The position numbers were made by a program, and so were the translations under genes. Source: Welwitschia mirabilis (Eukaryota; Gnetophyta; Gnetopsida; Welwitschiales). From it: a stretch of DNA of 64,000 bases. Below the pieces are notes generated by a model. The model searched no databases. It was given only the letters and a program-made list of their open reading frames with translations, and had not been told where the DNA came from. Positions 44,275-57,969 of the stretch are shown here, piece by piece (the stretch's first letter is position 1; each line of letters begins with the position of its first letter). The stretch spans positions 154,592,284-154,656,283 of the forward strand of contig JBOZIK010000001.1 in the NCBI GenBank assembly GCA_051453625.1, written 5' to 3'.

Positions 44275-47200
44275 TTACACTTTCTTAAAATGTAAGGGCC
44301 CTCATTAATAGACTTTGATAGAGAAACATTAAGTTAATAGTTAAGAATATTTATAATAAATTTAATTTCATTTCTCTATAAGAAGTGAGGTTTCTTATTT
44401 CCACAAATCATAGTAAAGGAAAAACTAATGCATGTATAGTCATGAATAATAAATGCTCTAATTGCCTATTTAACAAAGTAACTAACTCTTAAAATTCAGT
44501 ACTATGGACAATTTTTAAAGAAATAAATGATAGATTTTTTATTTTCTTAATTTATGGTCCTATTAATTTGCATGATAGGAATAACCTATGATAACAATTG
44601 GCATTTATGCTTTCTAAAGTTTTTAGATTTTATTGGAGAATTTAATAACTCAAGGATGTCAATAATAAAATTAAAGGCCATTTCCTACTTATATTTCATT
44701 AGAATTATATATCTAGCTATATTTTAAAGAAGAATTAAATTTAATTAGTGCAAGCTTCAAATGGAATTACACAAAACATCTAAATTATATATTTAGTGAT
44801 ATGAGAGAAATAAAGGCACTTATTATTAGCCCTTATATAGGTTTTATATGTTTTTAATTTTATTTAAGATTATTCACTCATATTTTCATCTTTGTTAAAG
44901 CATTACATTATTAAATTTTTTTCATATAAGTTTAGAAGTTGATTCTAGTACTTTAAGTACTAAGAAAAAAACATCTTTGTCTTCTAAATATGGCTCTTTT
45001 TTTTTTTAAGAGAACATAAAAGTTTACTTTTTTGTAGACCACATTCTCAAGGAATACTTGGCTAGATAGATTGATGCACTAGACCATACTACAAGTGAAA
45101 AAGAATGCCAAAGTTTCTTATAGATAGATGGGAAATAAGTAAAGATGAAAGTATGATGAAATAAGAAAGAAAATTTCATACCATCATTAATGGCTCTAAA
45201 TTGATCCTTTTAATTTAATAACTTGGGAGGAATTAGCTAAAGCAAAATAAATTAAGCAAAAATGGGATCTATATTATGATAAAAGTGCTCTTATTAAAAG
45301 GAAGATGTACTGGCCAAGGGTTCATAATTTCAAATATAAAGAAATTTTAAATGTCTTAAAATGAATGATTATCATAGTTATATTACCAAATTAATCTTTG
45401 AAAATTCAAAAATTTCTGATTCTTATAAGATTTTGGATATTCTAACTAATTATTTTAAATACTCTCTACATTAGAAGAATTTAACTCTAAATACTTGATA
45501 GTACCATTGAATTCATTCCTGAAGTTTTCAAGACTGAACATGTTAGATTTCTTAAGAATAACACTAGTAAAGAAGAACTTATATATGTTTTATTTAGTAT
45601 GTTTAATGATAAGGCTCTAGGCTTTTGTTGCATACTTATAAAATGTTATAAAGAGAACTAGAATATTATTGATAATTATTACTTATAGTTATCTAGCCAT
45701 GTTTATGTATTCTATGAAACCTAGATTAAATAAAGAAAGGTTTAAATTACTTAAATCTACTAATAGAAATGTAATTAATAATTAGAAACCAATAACATTG
45801 TTAAACGTTTATTTAAAAAATATGGATGAAATGTCTTGCAAAAAGACTACAATAAATTATTTCACACACTATTACTCAAGAGGAAGAAAGTTCTATTCCT
45901 AATCGACATAGTAATAACTTTAGAAGGATATCAATGGCCATTAGATAGTAACTAGGATATGTTTTTAACCAACATTAACTATGCTAAGGGCCATGATCAT
46001 ATTTTCTAGAAATTCATTTTAAAGCCTATAGAAAATATTAGACTTGATTCAAGGGATTAAAATGCCTTCTTACTATTATTGATGCTTAGATGAGGTATAA
46101 AAGTTAATACAATAATGCTTCATAATTTACCTTTTTTAATTTATCATTCTAGCTAATTCTTTAAGTAGTTTCATTAAGAAATATTAAGAAGATTGATTCT
46201 TAAGAAGTAATAGAATTAGTTGTAATTATAGAAACAAGATAAACATGCATTTTGTAAATGGCTTATTTTTCTTTATAAAGAATGAAAAAAGATATATTGG
46301 TTAATTTCTCAAGAGAACTAAGAGATATTACATACTTTCAAAATATATGATCAATTATAAGAAGCCTTTTTTACATAATAGTAGAGGTGATCTTTAGTTC
46401 TTAAATTATAAACCCTAAAATATTATTAGATAACTTAATATTACTAAGATTAAAGGTCCATAATTATTCTTTAATGGGATAGTATCTAATATTTGGAAGT
46501 AAACTCCTAATAAAGTTAAGAAGAATATTGATAAATTAAAATTGAAGAAATTATCTTATGTATAAAAATTACTAGTATGAAATTTTATTATTTTAAGTAC
46601 TTATGTTTTTTTATTACTTGTATTTGGATCCTACCTTCAACTAGTTTAAGAAACTTAAATATTTATTAAAGAGTTTGATGCGATTGATTTTAAATGGTTT
46701 TTTTCTTAAACAAATTCTCTTAAAATATGTATTATCTTTTAACTAAAAAAGGAGGACTATGACTTATTGATATCATGCTATAAGTATAATGTTTATGTGA
46801 TAGATGGATCATAAATTATTTCTCATAGCATAGCATTGTTGATGATCTATTATGTTCAGCTATCATGAATAATGATTCATAATTTCATTAATAAAGATTG
46901 ATTGAAAATTCCTAGTTTATCACTTTAAAGAATTTCATTTGAGGGACTTTAGTTAGAAACATATCAAAAGGATTTTTAAATATTAAATTGATAGCTCATT
47001 GGATGCAAAAGTTTTCGTATTCTTAGAATGTGTTAGTTTTTAATATAAATTATTTATCATGGGATTTGTTCAAATTCTTTACAACTCTATGCATAATATT
47101 AAGAGATTTCATAGTTAGATATCCACTTTTCTAGAGGATAGAATAATTAGAAATGATAACACTGATTCAATATTATAACATTTGCAATGAAAATAATTCA

Positions 47201-47422
47201 TAAGATTTACCTTATAAAGGAAAAAGGGTATATAATTTAATAAAGCAAAGGACAATGATTTCACAAAATTTAAATGAAAAATAGAAAAAAAATATGATAT
47301 TGAAAGTATATAAATTAATATATTTTTCTATACTTCAAAAAATTGTACTTTTAAAACATAAGTACTTTAATTAATATCTTCTTTATAAAGGATTATCTTA
47401 GGTAGTTATCTTCACAACCTAG
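44275..47422 (+). pseudogene. LINE ORF2 remnant: endonuclease and reverse transcriptase
   Basis: The plus strand opens NVRALINRL near 44290, like the 'NVRGLN' start of plant LINE ORF2. FFIFLIYGPINLHDRNNL at about 44535-44590 matches the endonuclease 'YGP--R--LW' block. About 45550-45640 reads KEELIYVLFSMFNDKALGFC (the 'EIK-ALFSM-NGKAPGPDG' RT lead-in), and 45765-45830 reads NVINN, stop, KPITLLNVYLKN ('NWRPITLLNV'). A weak NINYAKG (DYAKA-like) follows near 45965. Stops are frequent and frames shift. The 3' end runs to the gap at 47423. Confidence 0.7.
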
Positions 47423-47522
47423 NNNNNNNNNNNNNNNNNNNNNNNNNNNNNNNNNNNNNNNNNNNNNNNNNNNNNNNNNNNNNNNNNNNNNNNNNNNNNN
47501 NNNNNNNNNNNNNNNNNNNNNN
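47423..47522. other. Assembly gap, 100 N, with identical 77-bp flanks
   Basis: 47346-47422 and 47523-47599 are identical (start TACTTTTAAAACATAAGTAC). Confidence 0.95.
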
Positions 47523-47599
47523 TACTTTTAAAACATAAGTACTTTAATTAATATCTTCTTTATAAAGGATTATCTTAGGTAGTTATCTTCACAACCTAG

Positions 47600-50500
47600 G
47601 GTTGTATTCCATTTTTTTCCTTCTACATAATAATGGTAAATCATTTAAACATACATTCATAACATGTAATTTTACTATTAAATCCTATATGTGGACTAGT
47701 AATGACTTTTAGATATGAAAGATAGATAAAAATATTTATAGTTGTTGAAGATAATCCTAGCCTATTGAAGGCCAATTCCTTTATCTAATATTTCGTGTAA
47801 CTTTGTATTTTACATTATTAATGGTGATTTCAATGTAAAGTTCTTTTTAAAGTATAATTTTTTTCCTTTCTAGGTTTTTAGGACAAATCTAAAATTTTAT
47901 AGGATGTTGTATTTAGCAATTTTAAAAAAGGATATCATAATATTAACCACCTATAGAATTCAATTCCACTAATCTAAGTTAAGAGGAGATTGTAAGCATT
48001 TTGCTCATGCATAGAAGGTTTAGATTTAGGTTAATTATGATATGCAAACTCTTTAGCGCTAGTTTAATGGACCTTGTTCAATGTACAGGGTCCCCTAAGA
48101 TGCCTCTTCTAATTGAGCTTATTACATTCTACTTCATACCTAGCTATTGACTATTGTTTCTCTGATAGTGGAGTATTAGTAAATACATCTTTCTTTTTTT
48201 ACCAGAACTTGACATTTTTGGAATTTGATACCCTCTATAACTACATGCATGAAACTTTAATGTCTAATATTACATAAACTTCATTTATTTTTAGAGATAT
48301 GCACATTTAAAGAATACTAATAAGTGTTCAACTATCAAAATATTATTAATAGAACATAATAGGATAAATATAATGGTAAATAACTTCATAATCTATGAGA
48401 GAATACATCACAAAAGAAGCTAAATCTAGAAATGATATCAAAAGTCTTCAAGTTCCACTGTCCAATGATCACATAGATACAAAACAAGTGTCCATGTATC
48501 CCATTAAAAGGGGATGAATCATTAGTTTGTTATGTACGTGTATCACCTTTTTCATCCTTCTAGTAACTATATAAGTAGAACCTATAGCTACTATTATAGG
48601 GGTCTTTCATTTAGCCTCTTCACCACTCGATCTTACTAGTTTGACTCATTAGAAGAACATTCCTAAGCTATTAGAGTAGTAATACATCTTATGTATACTT
48701 TCCAAGAAGTACCTATGCACCTTGCAAAGGATGCATCAAAACTATGATGATATTTTATGACAAAAATTAATGGAATAAGTGTTTATACTTAAAAATCCTA
48801 ATATTATTTTTTTAATTTTTATTTTAATACATAATGTTAAAAATATTATGAATGCTTGTACTACTTGAAAAGGTAATAATTCTCTTTTCTTGCTCCTATA
48901 TCCTTTGTTAGATAGATATTTAGGATATAATAGTGCTTATAAATAATGTATTCTAGTATATTTTATTACTTTTTTTATGTTACATAATCCCCAATATCTG
49001 TACTTTACATACATAAGTAGTTTAGCTATTTAACAAAGTGTTTGATTATTCTTCTAATAGTTGATTTTGATATGTGTTGTAGAAGAATTAGCTTTTATAA
49101 GAAGCCATTTTCAAAATTTTCAATACTAGTTTTAAAGTCAAGATTTAGATAATAAATAAAACTAGGTTATTTAAGGATTCCCCTTAAAACAAATATTTTA
49201 ATGATAAATATATGGGATTATAATTGCATCAATATATGTTATTACATGCTTTTATCNNNNNNNNNNNNNNNNNNNNNNNNNNNNNNNNNNNNNNNNNNNN
49301 NNNNNNNNNNNNNNNNNNNNNNNNNNNNNNNNNNNNNNNNNNNNNNNNNNNNNNNNCCCCTTAAAACAAATATTTTAATGATAAATATATGGGATTATAA
49401 TTGCATCAATATATGTTATTACATGCTTTTATCCATTTTCATCACATTAATCTAACATAATTAATAATAATTTCTAGACATATCACATGCCTTGTTCATT
49501 TACATTGAAGATAATTATTAAATATCCCCTTGCTATTATCTCAACACTCCTTGAAGAGAATAATAAAATTCATGATTTTGGAAACTAACATATGGCTTAA
49601 GTTCTACACAAGCCATGTATGTTAGACCTAGAAATAAGAATCATACCATAGGCTAGTCCTCTTAATAAAAGCCTCAAAAATAGTTTTATTATAAAAAAAT
49701 ATAATATGTTTCTCAACTTTTATCAAAAAGTAAAAGATCTATTGAATGGTAAATTTAAAAAGATAAATCACAAATTTTTGTAATTAAAGGAAGAAAGAAA
49801 TCATGATAAATAATGATAAGGTGCAATTCTCAATGGAACATGGTAGTTGACATATTGATAAGTCAACTTTATTATTCTAATAATAGTATTATCACTCATT
49901 TATGAGTTGTTAAACTCACATCTTCCCTATTTGGTAAGTATTCAAACTTACATTTTCCATTTGATAAGTTCCTAAAATTAAATTTTCAAGATAAATAATG
50001 TATACACATTCTCAAATCAATTTTCCATGGTAAAACTTTGTCATGATAAATTCTCCCACTCTAAATTTGACTTCATAAAACTCTGCAAGGGGCTTGTTCT
50101 AGCAAATATATGCATATGTGTTTTTGTATTTCCTAGGGTTAAGGTCTAAGATGTTTATGATATTATTATATTTAAAGATGTTTATGATATTATTATATTT
50201 AACATAAAGAGGGTTTTTATTAGGATCATCTTATTAGAAAATAAAGTTTATTATTAGGGTATGTTATTATGTAATAAATAAGTCCAAATAAGATGGTTAT
50301 AAGTAAAGGAAAAATTAGTTGTAAACTTTTTCTTTACTTAGTATTGGATTTATCCATGTTTATATTGGTCCACTTAAAGTTGATATGATTATGTTTATCT
50401 TTTAGATAAGTTAGTTGTAGTTATTACTATAATAGATCCACTTAATATTAGATATATTCATCTTTATATTGGATTTATTTATTAAACATTTAGAGCACAT

Positions 50501-51225
50501 ACATTAGAAAAATTATAGCATTGATTATTTATTAATAATAGCATTGATCTTATCAAATAGATCTATCTTCTATGCCTTCTCTCTAAGGTTATTGGTGGTC
50601 ATTGTGAGTTTATTAAACATTGCAACCAAAGTGAGTAAGCCTTATTGATGGGTAACTTATATGACAAAATAAGTGTCGAAAGTATCACAAAATAATATTA
50701 AAAACTATAAAATAACACTAGAAAAATGTAGAAACTATGTTACTACTAACCTAAAATAAGCACACATCATTAAATAAAATACATCAAAGGCTTACTAAAT
50801 AACTAGCTGAGACTTAACCATTTAGTTCAAAATTCATCATCACAATAGTCTTGTGATGAAATTACTTAAACTAGTTAGGTTATTTATTGAAGTTTAATTA
50901 CTATGTACATAGATTACACCAAGGTGAAATACTAAAATAAATAAAACATAACAAAGGTTAAATAAACTGCTGAGTAATACTTCTTTCTAAGTAATAAAAT
51001 TATCCTAGTTTATGTTTAGTTAGACAAATAGAAGTGAAATAGAAGTAACATTACTTTTTCAAGTAATAAAGTATGCACACAATGATACTCAAATGCTTTT
51101 CAGCTTTATATTGAAATACCAATTGTTACATAAAGATTAGCTAACAAACTATGTTCTCCTTTATAGGTAATACTATGAAATGAAGGAAAATGCTGCTGAT
51201 ACCTTTGCAAGCTAGCTGAAATTCC
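47600..51225. other. AT-rich stretch, no recognised gene
   Basis: Apart from a gap at 49257 I find no coding remnant with recognisable motifs. A small local duplication of TTTATGATATTATTATATTT occurs near 50152-50200. Confidence 0.4.
49257..49356. other. Assembly gap, 100 N, with identical 77-bp flanks
   Basis: 49180-49256 and 49357-49433 are identical (start CCCCTTAAAACAAATATTTT). An 84-residue frame across it repeats the same peptide and is not a gene. Confidence 0.95.
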
Positions 51226-53985
51226 CTAGCTTGACGTTTTTGCCTTGAATATTCCTAGAAACTTTTTGCAATCTCCACCTTTGGTAGTGATCATATTATT
51301 ATCCCTTGATAGTTTTTTTATTTCCATTCTTTGCTCTTGAGGAATAGGTATGTGATTGGGGCTGTTATGTTGATTTGCTACCTCAATCTTCTCTCTCATC
51401 TTCATGCCACTTGGCATCCTGTACCTCAAATGTGATAATGAAATATATGCATACTAACCCACTAGCATACTAAATAACTAACATATAGACTAGTGAGCAT
51501 AAAAATAGATAAAAACATCTATTTGATAATGAAATATATAATTAAGATAATGAAAAACACTTCATTAATTAGCAAGGTTTACATAAAATTCATCCATCCC
51601 TTAAAAAAAAAGCTATTTATAAGAGATAAAAAATGGAGAACCTTATTATTTTGCTTTCCTTCTTTTCAAAATGAAAGGGTGCTCCTCATTAGATTCTGAC
51701 TCTTTCCTTTGTCTAATTAGTTAGATAGATTGTTTTGCCTTTTCCAGAGCCCCTAAGATTTTTATTTATTCCTCTTGAAGAGTAGGATTATTTAAATCTA
51801 TGACCTTCATTTCTATCTAATCTAGAGCTACTTTTCTGCCCTAGTCTTTGCCTTATGGAGGAGCTCTTGATTAGGTTGGTTCTCCTCTCTTTCTATTGGG
51901 GGTTAAAGGAGATTTTGTTTTGGGACTTAAGGGTGCACATTTTATTTTTGAATTTGTCCTAATTTGTTATTCTAATATTGAGTTTTAGAGGAACTATATA
52001 CATCTCAGATGAATCTTTATTCTCTAATTTTCAAAAGCTATCTGCAAATATGCCCCTCAGCATAGTTATGTTCTAAACAATTTAATCTCTAAAAGAACAT
52101 AACTACTAAAAATCCTAAGAGGATATTGCAAAAAGTTTAACATATGATTTACATTCTTTCAAAATCCTACAAAATTTTGTTATAGTATAATTCAAAAAAA
52201 TTCTTTAGTTCTCTTATGGGAACTTCCATTTCTTTCTAAATAATTTTAATTAACAGTGCTCTAATATCTCTTTTTAAATTATTAAAAATGTGCATCAGCT
52301 TTGACCATCCCCCAGAAGTTTTTTGAATAATGCTCTCTAAATGTTATTTCAAATTGTTAATAAAATTGTATAACTTCTAGGAATGCTATTCAAGACTACA
52401 TGGCATATCCAATTCCTCATGTCCAAACCCAATTTTCTTACTCAACTTTACTTTCATGAGGTAAAGCTCATAAAATAAACTCATGTTCTTATTCTCCCAA
52501 TGCTAAATAATGAGCTAGATATGCTTAGGATGTATTAATTTAAAATCCTTCTTTAACTCTACATAATATTATCTCAGAATATCAATAATGCTAGATTTGA
52601 TTCTATCTTCTATCTTACAAGTTAAAGTTAAAAAAGTTAAAGAAATATCCTAGACTAAACTTATTACTCTCTTAATTTCCTCCTTTATTTCTAAAGAAAA
52701 TTATTTTATTGAAGAATAAAGTAAAGACTAGCTAAAAGAGTTTGCTTCTCTCATTCAATTCTTAAGAGTCTTATTTTCTTCTATTAATTAATTCATGACT
52801 CTCTTATGTGCTTCTACGAGGGATTGATACTATCACAAAGAACTTTGAGCTTCATGCCATTTTTTCCTATGCTTCTTTATGAATTTTTATAAATCCTCAT
52901 TTATTCCCTACACATAAATTTTATTTAATAATTCTCTAGTAAAGGATAGCAGAACTTCATGATTTATAAAGATAAAAAATTTTTGTTAATTCTTAATATA
53001 TTTAGCATAATACTTTTTACTTGAAGCCAAATTCTGTAATAGAAATACTAACATGTCTGGCCTTTCTCCTGGAGAATTTTTCAATTCTCCTCTATCTTCG
53101 GTAGCTAACTCAAGTTTAATAATGTATCCATAAGTCCTTTATAATTTCTTACTCACTTCGTTAAAGGATTTAGAGTGTTAAATATCTTCTTCTCGATTGG
53201 TAATCTCTCAATGTATCTATTCATTATTTTATTTTCTTGATTTAATTTTTGTTTTAAAAATTCATTTTCAACTTTTAGATTACCAACCTAATCTTGCAAT
53301 GTTGAAAATTCTTCTTTCTACCTAGACAAATTTGAATTTCATCTTTAACTAAATTCAAATAACTATAGAGGCTATTCAATTTGTCTTCCTCTAGTTCTTT
53401 GGAGAATTAGCTAGACTAAAATTGATGGAAAAGAAAAGGTCCTTCAAATCTGAACTGGATTAAGTCCTATGGTAAACTTGAAGAGGATGGAAATGAAGGT
53501 AGACTTTGAAAAGAAGAAGAAGATTTCCCCAAGTCTAGTTGGGTTGTCTTATGTCCTTGAGTTTTCAGAAGAACTAACTCCTTAATCCCAAATAAACTTT
53601 AAATAGAAACCTTAACGTAAGACTTATTCGGTTAAAATGGAACTTTATGTTTACTCAAAATTTCAGTGATTAGAGAAGAAAATTCAACTCATACTACTCT
53701 TGAAGCTCTAATTCCAACTCATATTTAATTTTGTGATATGTATTATCATCCCCAAAAGGATCCCTTCTACAATATTCACATTGGTTTAGTTCATCTTATC
53801 CTTTACTAATTCTATCATATAGAGACCAGGTAATGTGATACCCTTTTAATTGTAAATAATAAGTACCAAATTATTAGACATGATTATATAAATAATGAAT
53901 AATTTTGGCTCTATGTTCTTGTTACTAGTATTTTTCCTTGAAATACCACCTATCCTAGCAGACTCATACTTAGATTTTTATCTTC
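51226..53985 (-). pseudogene. Decayed minus-strand coding region with coiled-coil segment, probably retroelement-derived
   Basis: Minus-strand frames broken by stops have coding-like texture over about 2.7 kb. Around 53300-53190 they read VENEFLKQKLNQENKIMNRY, a likely coiled coil. Around 52350-52250 they read FRTSGGWSKLMHIFNN-like residues. The final open piece (51429-51226) reads MRYRMPSGMKMREKIEVANQ. I do not recognise a family for these segments. They lie downstream, on the same strand, of the plant-transposon-like domain at 54.2-54.0 kb and are probably one ORF with it. Confidence 0.3.
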
Positions 53986-54180
53986 TTTTCTACTAGTGTC
54001 ATCTATGGAATTCCCTCTAGGTGGTAGGTGCAAAATTTTTCTTATGTCATTTTGGATAATTACTCTTCATGGATTTACTATAGTGGCTTTTAATATGGTT
54101 TTAACATCATTGATTCTTAATTTTTTGTAAAATTCATATACAAATTATAAAAAGAATCTATTACTCAGGGTAAGCCACTC
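53986..54180 (-). pseudogene. Fragment of the 'putative plant transposon' domain
   Basis: The minus strand reads EWLTLSNRFFL, stop, FVYEFYKKLRINDVKTILKA, TIVNP, stop, RVIIQNDIRKILHLPPRG. This pattern (W-x-x-L, VYEFY-NL, a V-G-like strand, then DI--IL-LP--G) is that of the plant-transposon domain found in retroelement-derived proteins (Pfam Transposase_32, as I recall the name). The two stops fall where CAA and CGA would be expected. Identification is by motif pattern only. Confidence 0.45.
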
Positions 54181-55230
54181 ATATCACCTCAAATTAATAA
54201 GTCTTTATTTAAATTCCATTAAGTAGGGGTATAAAAGAACTTGAGTAAAATTTAATATCAAAATGACCCTGCATTCTATAAAAATTTATACTAGAGTTGA
54301 AATTAAAAAAGGACAAATGTATATATAAAAGAGAAATTCTTGCAAGTCTTACAATAGAGGACCTTCAAAAATAGCTTATTAAGTAAAACTTGATTTCTAG
54401 ATAAATAAACTTTATTTAGCTATATGTAAAATCATTGCTTGTATTAAATTAATTAATCTCCCCTTAAGTGAAGTTTAGCATGCTCCTAAATGCTTAAATT
54501 ATAGTATTATTTATACCTAAAAGTTTCACTCTATGATATTCTACCATGGTCGAGAAGCTCAAAAATAAGAAAATGGCTAAACATGATAAAGTAAAAATGC
54601 AAGGTAAATGTAGAAATTACTAACCTATTTCCTACTTAAAATAGGAAAAACTCATACTTACTATTATATTTAATTCACATAATTGAGCAATAAATGAGAG
54701 ATCTTACTATAAAAAATAGTTACAACTAGAAATTTTTGTACTTTGCTGATGTTGAAAAAATTTGAATGTAGATTTTGCAAGGTGAAAGTCTGGAAATTTC
54801 ACTAAGTTGGAGATAAAATTGCACACACTGATGTGGTTAATGCAACATTTAGTTGACATTGTGATGGGGATCATCAAAAATGAAAAGGAATCATCAAGAA
54901 TAACTTTAAGTGGAATGATGAGGTAATTAGAATGCATATTTAAGTGGTGGCCACCCTCTATAGTACTAGATTAGACAAGGGTCATTGAGGACTCATGAGT
55001 TCTTAACAAGGGCTATCAAATCTATTATGGAGATAATTCAAAGAGTTTGAAGGTGATCATTAAGAACTCATGAGTTCTCTATGGAGTCCTTTAAATTCTT
55101 ACTATCGCCATAATGAAGGCAGGTGTAAATAAAAAGATAGAGTCTTGTGTTAGAGTTATAGAGAGAAATTGAGGAAGGTTATAAAGAATGAGATCTTCCT
55201 CTTTTAAAAAGCAAGTTTGAAAGATTAAAC
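54181..55230. other. AT-rich stretch with two copies of a CTCATGAG palindrome
   Basis: No gene is seen. AGAACTCATGAGTTCT at 55063-55078 is a perfect 16-bp palindrome, and a shorter version GGACTCATGAGTTCT lies at 54989-55003. The surrounding 25-30 bp is also similar between the two (a GTCATTGAGG / ATCATTAAGA lead), so they are probably a small local duplication. Confidence 0.5.
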
Positions 55231-55235
55231 TTAGC

Positions 55236-55935
55236 TTAAATATGATCCAAAGCTTTAGCTTTGAGCTAGTGTCAGTTAATTTTTGGAACTTGCACTCCTA
55301 GGATTAGGCTTAAAATTTGATTTAAAGTTTTGACTTTAGATTAGTATCAGTCAATTAGATGATTCTTTTCTTTTAATCACAAGATAAAAAAAATACTTGG
55401 ATTGATTTGAAATCCAATTTAAAGTCTAAATATGAAGTTTGTATCAGTCGATCTGTGATACATATTTGAATGCAAGTTTTTAAAGCAAGGAAGATGATTA
55501 ATTTGGCTTGAAATCTAATTTAAAGTTTCGGATTTGAGTTGGTATCAGCCAAAGGATTTAAGTTTTAAATGGCTAATTTGAAATTTAACCTAAAGTTTTG
55601 GCTTTGGATTGGTATTAATCAGATAAATGATCTTCCTTCTTCTGATGACTTTAAGGTTTGATTTACAATGGAATTCTGCTAAAGAAAAACATTAATAATT
55701 TTTCTTTCTTATCCTTTTTTGAAAAAATAAAATAAATTATTTTTTGAGTTAATAAATATGATCTAAAAATTTTATTTTTATTAAAAGATATCGATATGTT
55801 TCTGCTAATTGTTTGATGATGTGGCTTACAATAGTAAGATTTGATGAATCTCTGTAGTGGCATATAGTTCAAAAAATTTAAATTGATCATAAATCAATTT
55901 AAAGTCTCTACTTTAAGTTGAATCTTAGTCGATTT
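55236..55935. repeat. Direct repeats of a ~50-bp unit, six diverged copies
   Basis: The consensus is GATTTGAAATYTAATTTAAA followed by GTTTTGGMTTTGAGTTGGTA and TCAGTCAATT. Copies lie near 55236-55290, 55310-55360, 55402-55453, 55507-55556, 55570-55625 and 55880-55935, separated by unrelated spacers of variable length. They may come from a tandem-repeated untranslated region of the minus-strand element around them. Confidence 0.75.
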
Positions 55936-55949
55936 GAAATTCCTTGATT

Positions 55950-57910
55950 CAAGAATTGCTTAAATATCCATGCTAACACTTCGCATACTTCTACTATTTG
56001 GTAAAACCAGTATCACTTTTATCAAATCTTTCAGTTTAAAAACAAATATGTGTGCATAACTTAATTGAATTACACTTGTTAGATAAGAGAGTAATATTTC
56101 TGCTATAAATTCTATTTCTTTCATGCTAATCATCCACCACTCTTCATTTAAACTTAAGAATTTCTTTACTCAATTATATTCTACTTTTTGTCTTTTTTCA
56201 TCCTTTAATCTCTATAGCTTACATTCCTACTCCTTCTCCTATTGCTACCTTTGGTATCGAGAAGGTCAAGCATAGTTTATTTAGCTTGGGTTCTATGCAA
56301 ATAGACATGTGCATTAGCACTGTAGATCCTTATCACCTAAAATATTTGTTAGGTCTATAAATGTAATTTAATAGTTTTAATACTATGATTATAAATTAAC
56401 TACTAAGGTTTTAAATACTTTGTATTACTTCATTACTATGGCTAGTAAGGATTAGTATAAAACTGGTTTCATTTCTCCAAGATTTGGTCCTTTCACTTAT
56501 TACTTAGTGAGCGAGTATCTAAGGTTAATGAGTGAAGAATTACATTGGCAGCTCAATTATGAGAATTAATTTGTGATATTTCTTTGGGTTATCTAGCTAA
56601 ACAGATGTAGGTACTAGAGAAGAAGGTCAATCAGCTTCAAGCACTAATCTTGTTCTAAACCTTGCTACATTAAGTTTTAATAAAGAAAATATAAAAAGGA
56701 TAATATGGGATGCTAAACCTTATTGAAACTTTTGGCTAGCCCACCCAAAAAAATTGATATTCTAACTAAATCTCTAGGTGAGATGCATCTCTTATCTTTG
56801 GATGAGAATTTTGTAAGGTCAACATCAAAGACTAGGCATTCTCACAAGAGGATTAAATTTTGTATTCACTTTAAGAATTGAGTTGCCTAAGTTGAGTAGT
56901 TTGTTAAAGAATTTTGGAAGTGTTTTTTGCTTTTTATTTTTGCAATTGAATGTAATAATTTCTTTTCTTAATAAAGATTTTGATTATTATTTCAAATAAA
57001 TTATTTTTTACTATTTTTACTTTATTATGGGTACATCTATTCTATTCAAGGAAATTCAAAATAAACAATTCAGCAAATTTTTAAGATCATATAAATTTAT
57101 TTAAAATTTTAAAGTCTTCTCTTAACTTAAATAAAATTTAATAATTATACTTACTAGTAAATTGAAAATAATCAAATAAACATTCCATCATAGATTAAAA
57201 TATTTCTTTCTAGTTTCTTTTTTTTTATAATCTCTAGTTGTTGGTAACTAGCTATGTCTTAAATGATTCCTAGGCCATAACTGTTCCTTTACCTTTTATT
57301 TTTTTCACAACTTAGATTAATCACAATGAGGATAATGTATTGCTAAAGCCCCTCTTAGGAATATTTGCCTAGGTACACTTGTGGTAGAACATTATGGTAC
57401 TTTTATCTTCTTTTTTTTCTTTTTTTAAATAATACTCAAAAGGTATTTTATTATGTAATAAAATGTGTCTCCTCAATCTTCTTAGTAAGGATAATGTACA
57501 ATTTTTTGTTGAAGACTTATCTAGTNNNNNNNNNNNNNNNNNNNNNNNNNNNNNNNNNNNNNNNNNNNNNNNNNNNNNNNNNNNNNNNNNNNNNNNNNNN
57601 NNNNNNNNNNNNNNNNNNNNNNNNNTATTATGTAATAAAATGTGTCTCCTCAATCTTCTTAGTAAGGATAATGTACAATTTTTTGTTGAAGACTTATCTA
57701 GTCAACTTGTTATTTTATAATTATTTTAGTCACCTTAAATAACTTGGTAAATTGATAGATTGAATAAACTTTAAATAAATAACATGTCCTTTATTATCTA
57801 ATTCTAGAGCTTTATTTTAGAGGTATATTGGAAGTATTATTTCCATATTATCAAGGTTTCCTAAATAATTAATCATGGATTTATGATCATAATACAACCT
57901 TACCCTTTAC
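55950..57910. other. AT-rich stretch, no recognised gene
   Basis: Two short plus-strand open stretches have coding-like texture but no family signature: about 56236-56345 (IATFGIEKVKHSLFSLGSMQ) and about 56733-56881 (KIDILTKSLGEMHLLSLDEN). They may be remnants of a transposon gag. A gap lies at 57526. Confidence 0.35.
57526..57625. other. Assembly gap, 100 N, with identical 77-bp flanks
   Basis: 57449-57525 and 57626-57702 are identical (start TATTATGTAATAAAATGTGT). Open frames on both strands across it carry a duplicated peptide and are artefacts. Confidence 0.95.
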
Positions 57911-57969
57911 TCATTAACTTGGTAGGTTTCTTATTCATCAGAATCATATATTTCTATGGTTTTATTCAA

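Noticed and set aside
55236-55935. A CRISPR-like array
   Set aside because: The genome is that of a plant nucleus, the repeats are strongly diverged and spacer lengths vary widely. There is no leader or cas gene.
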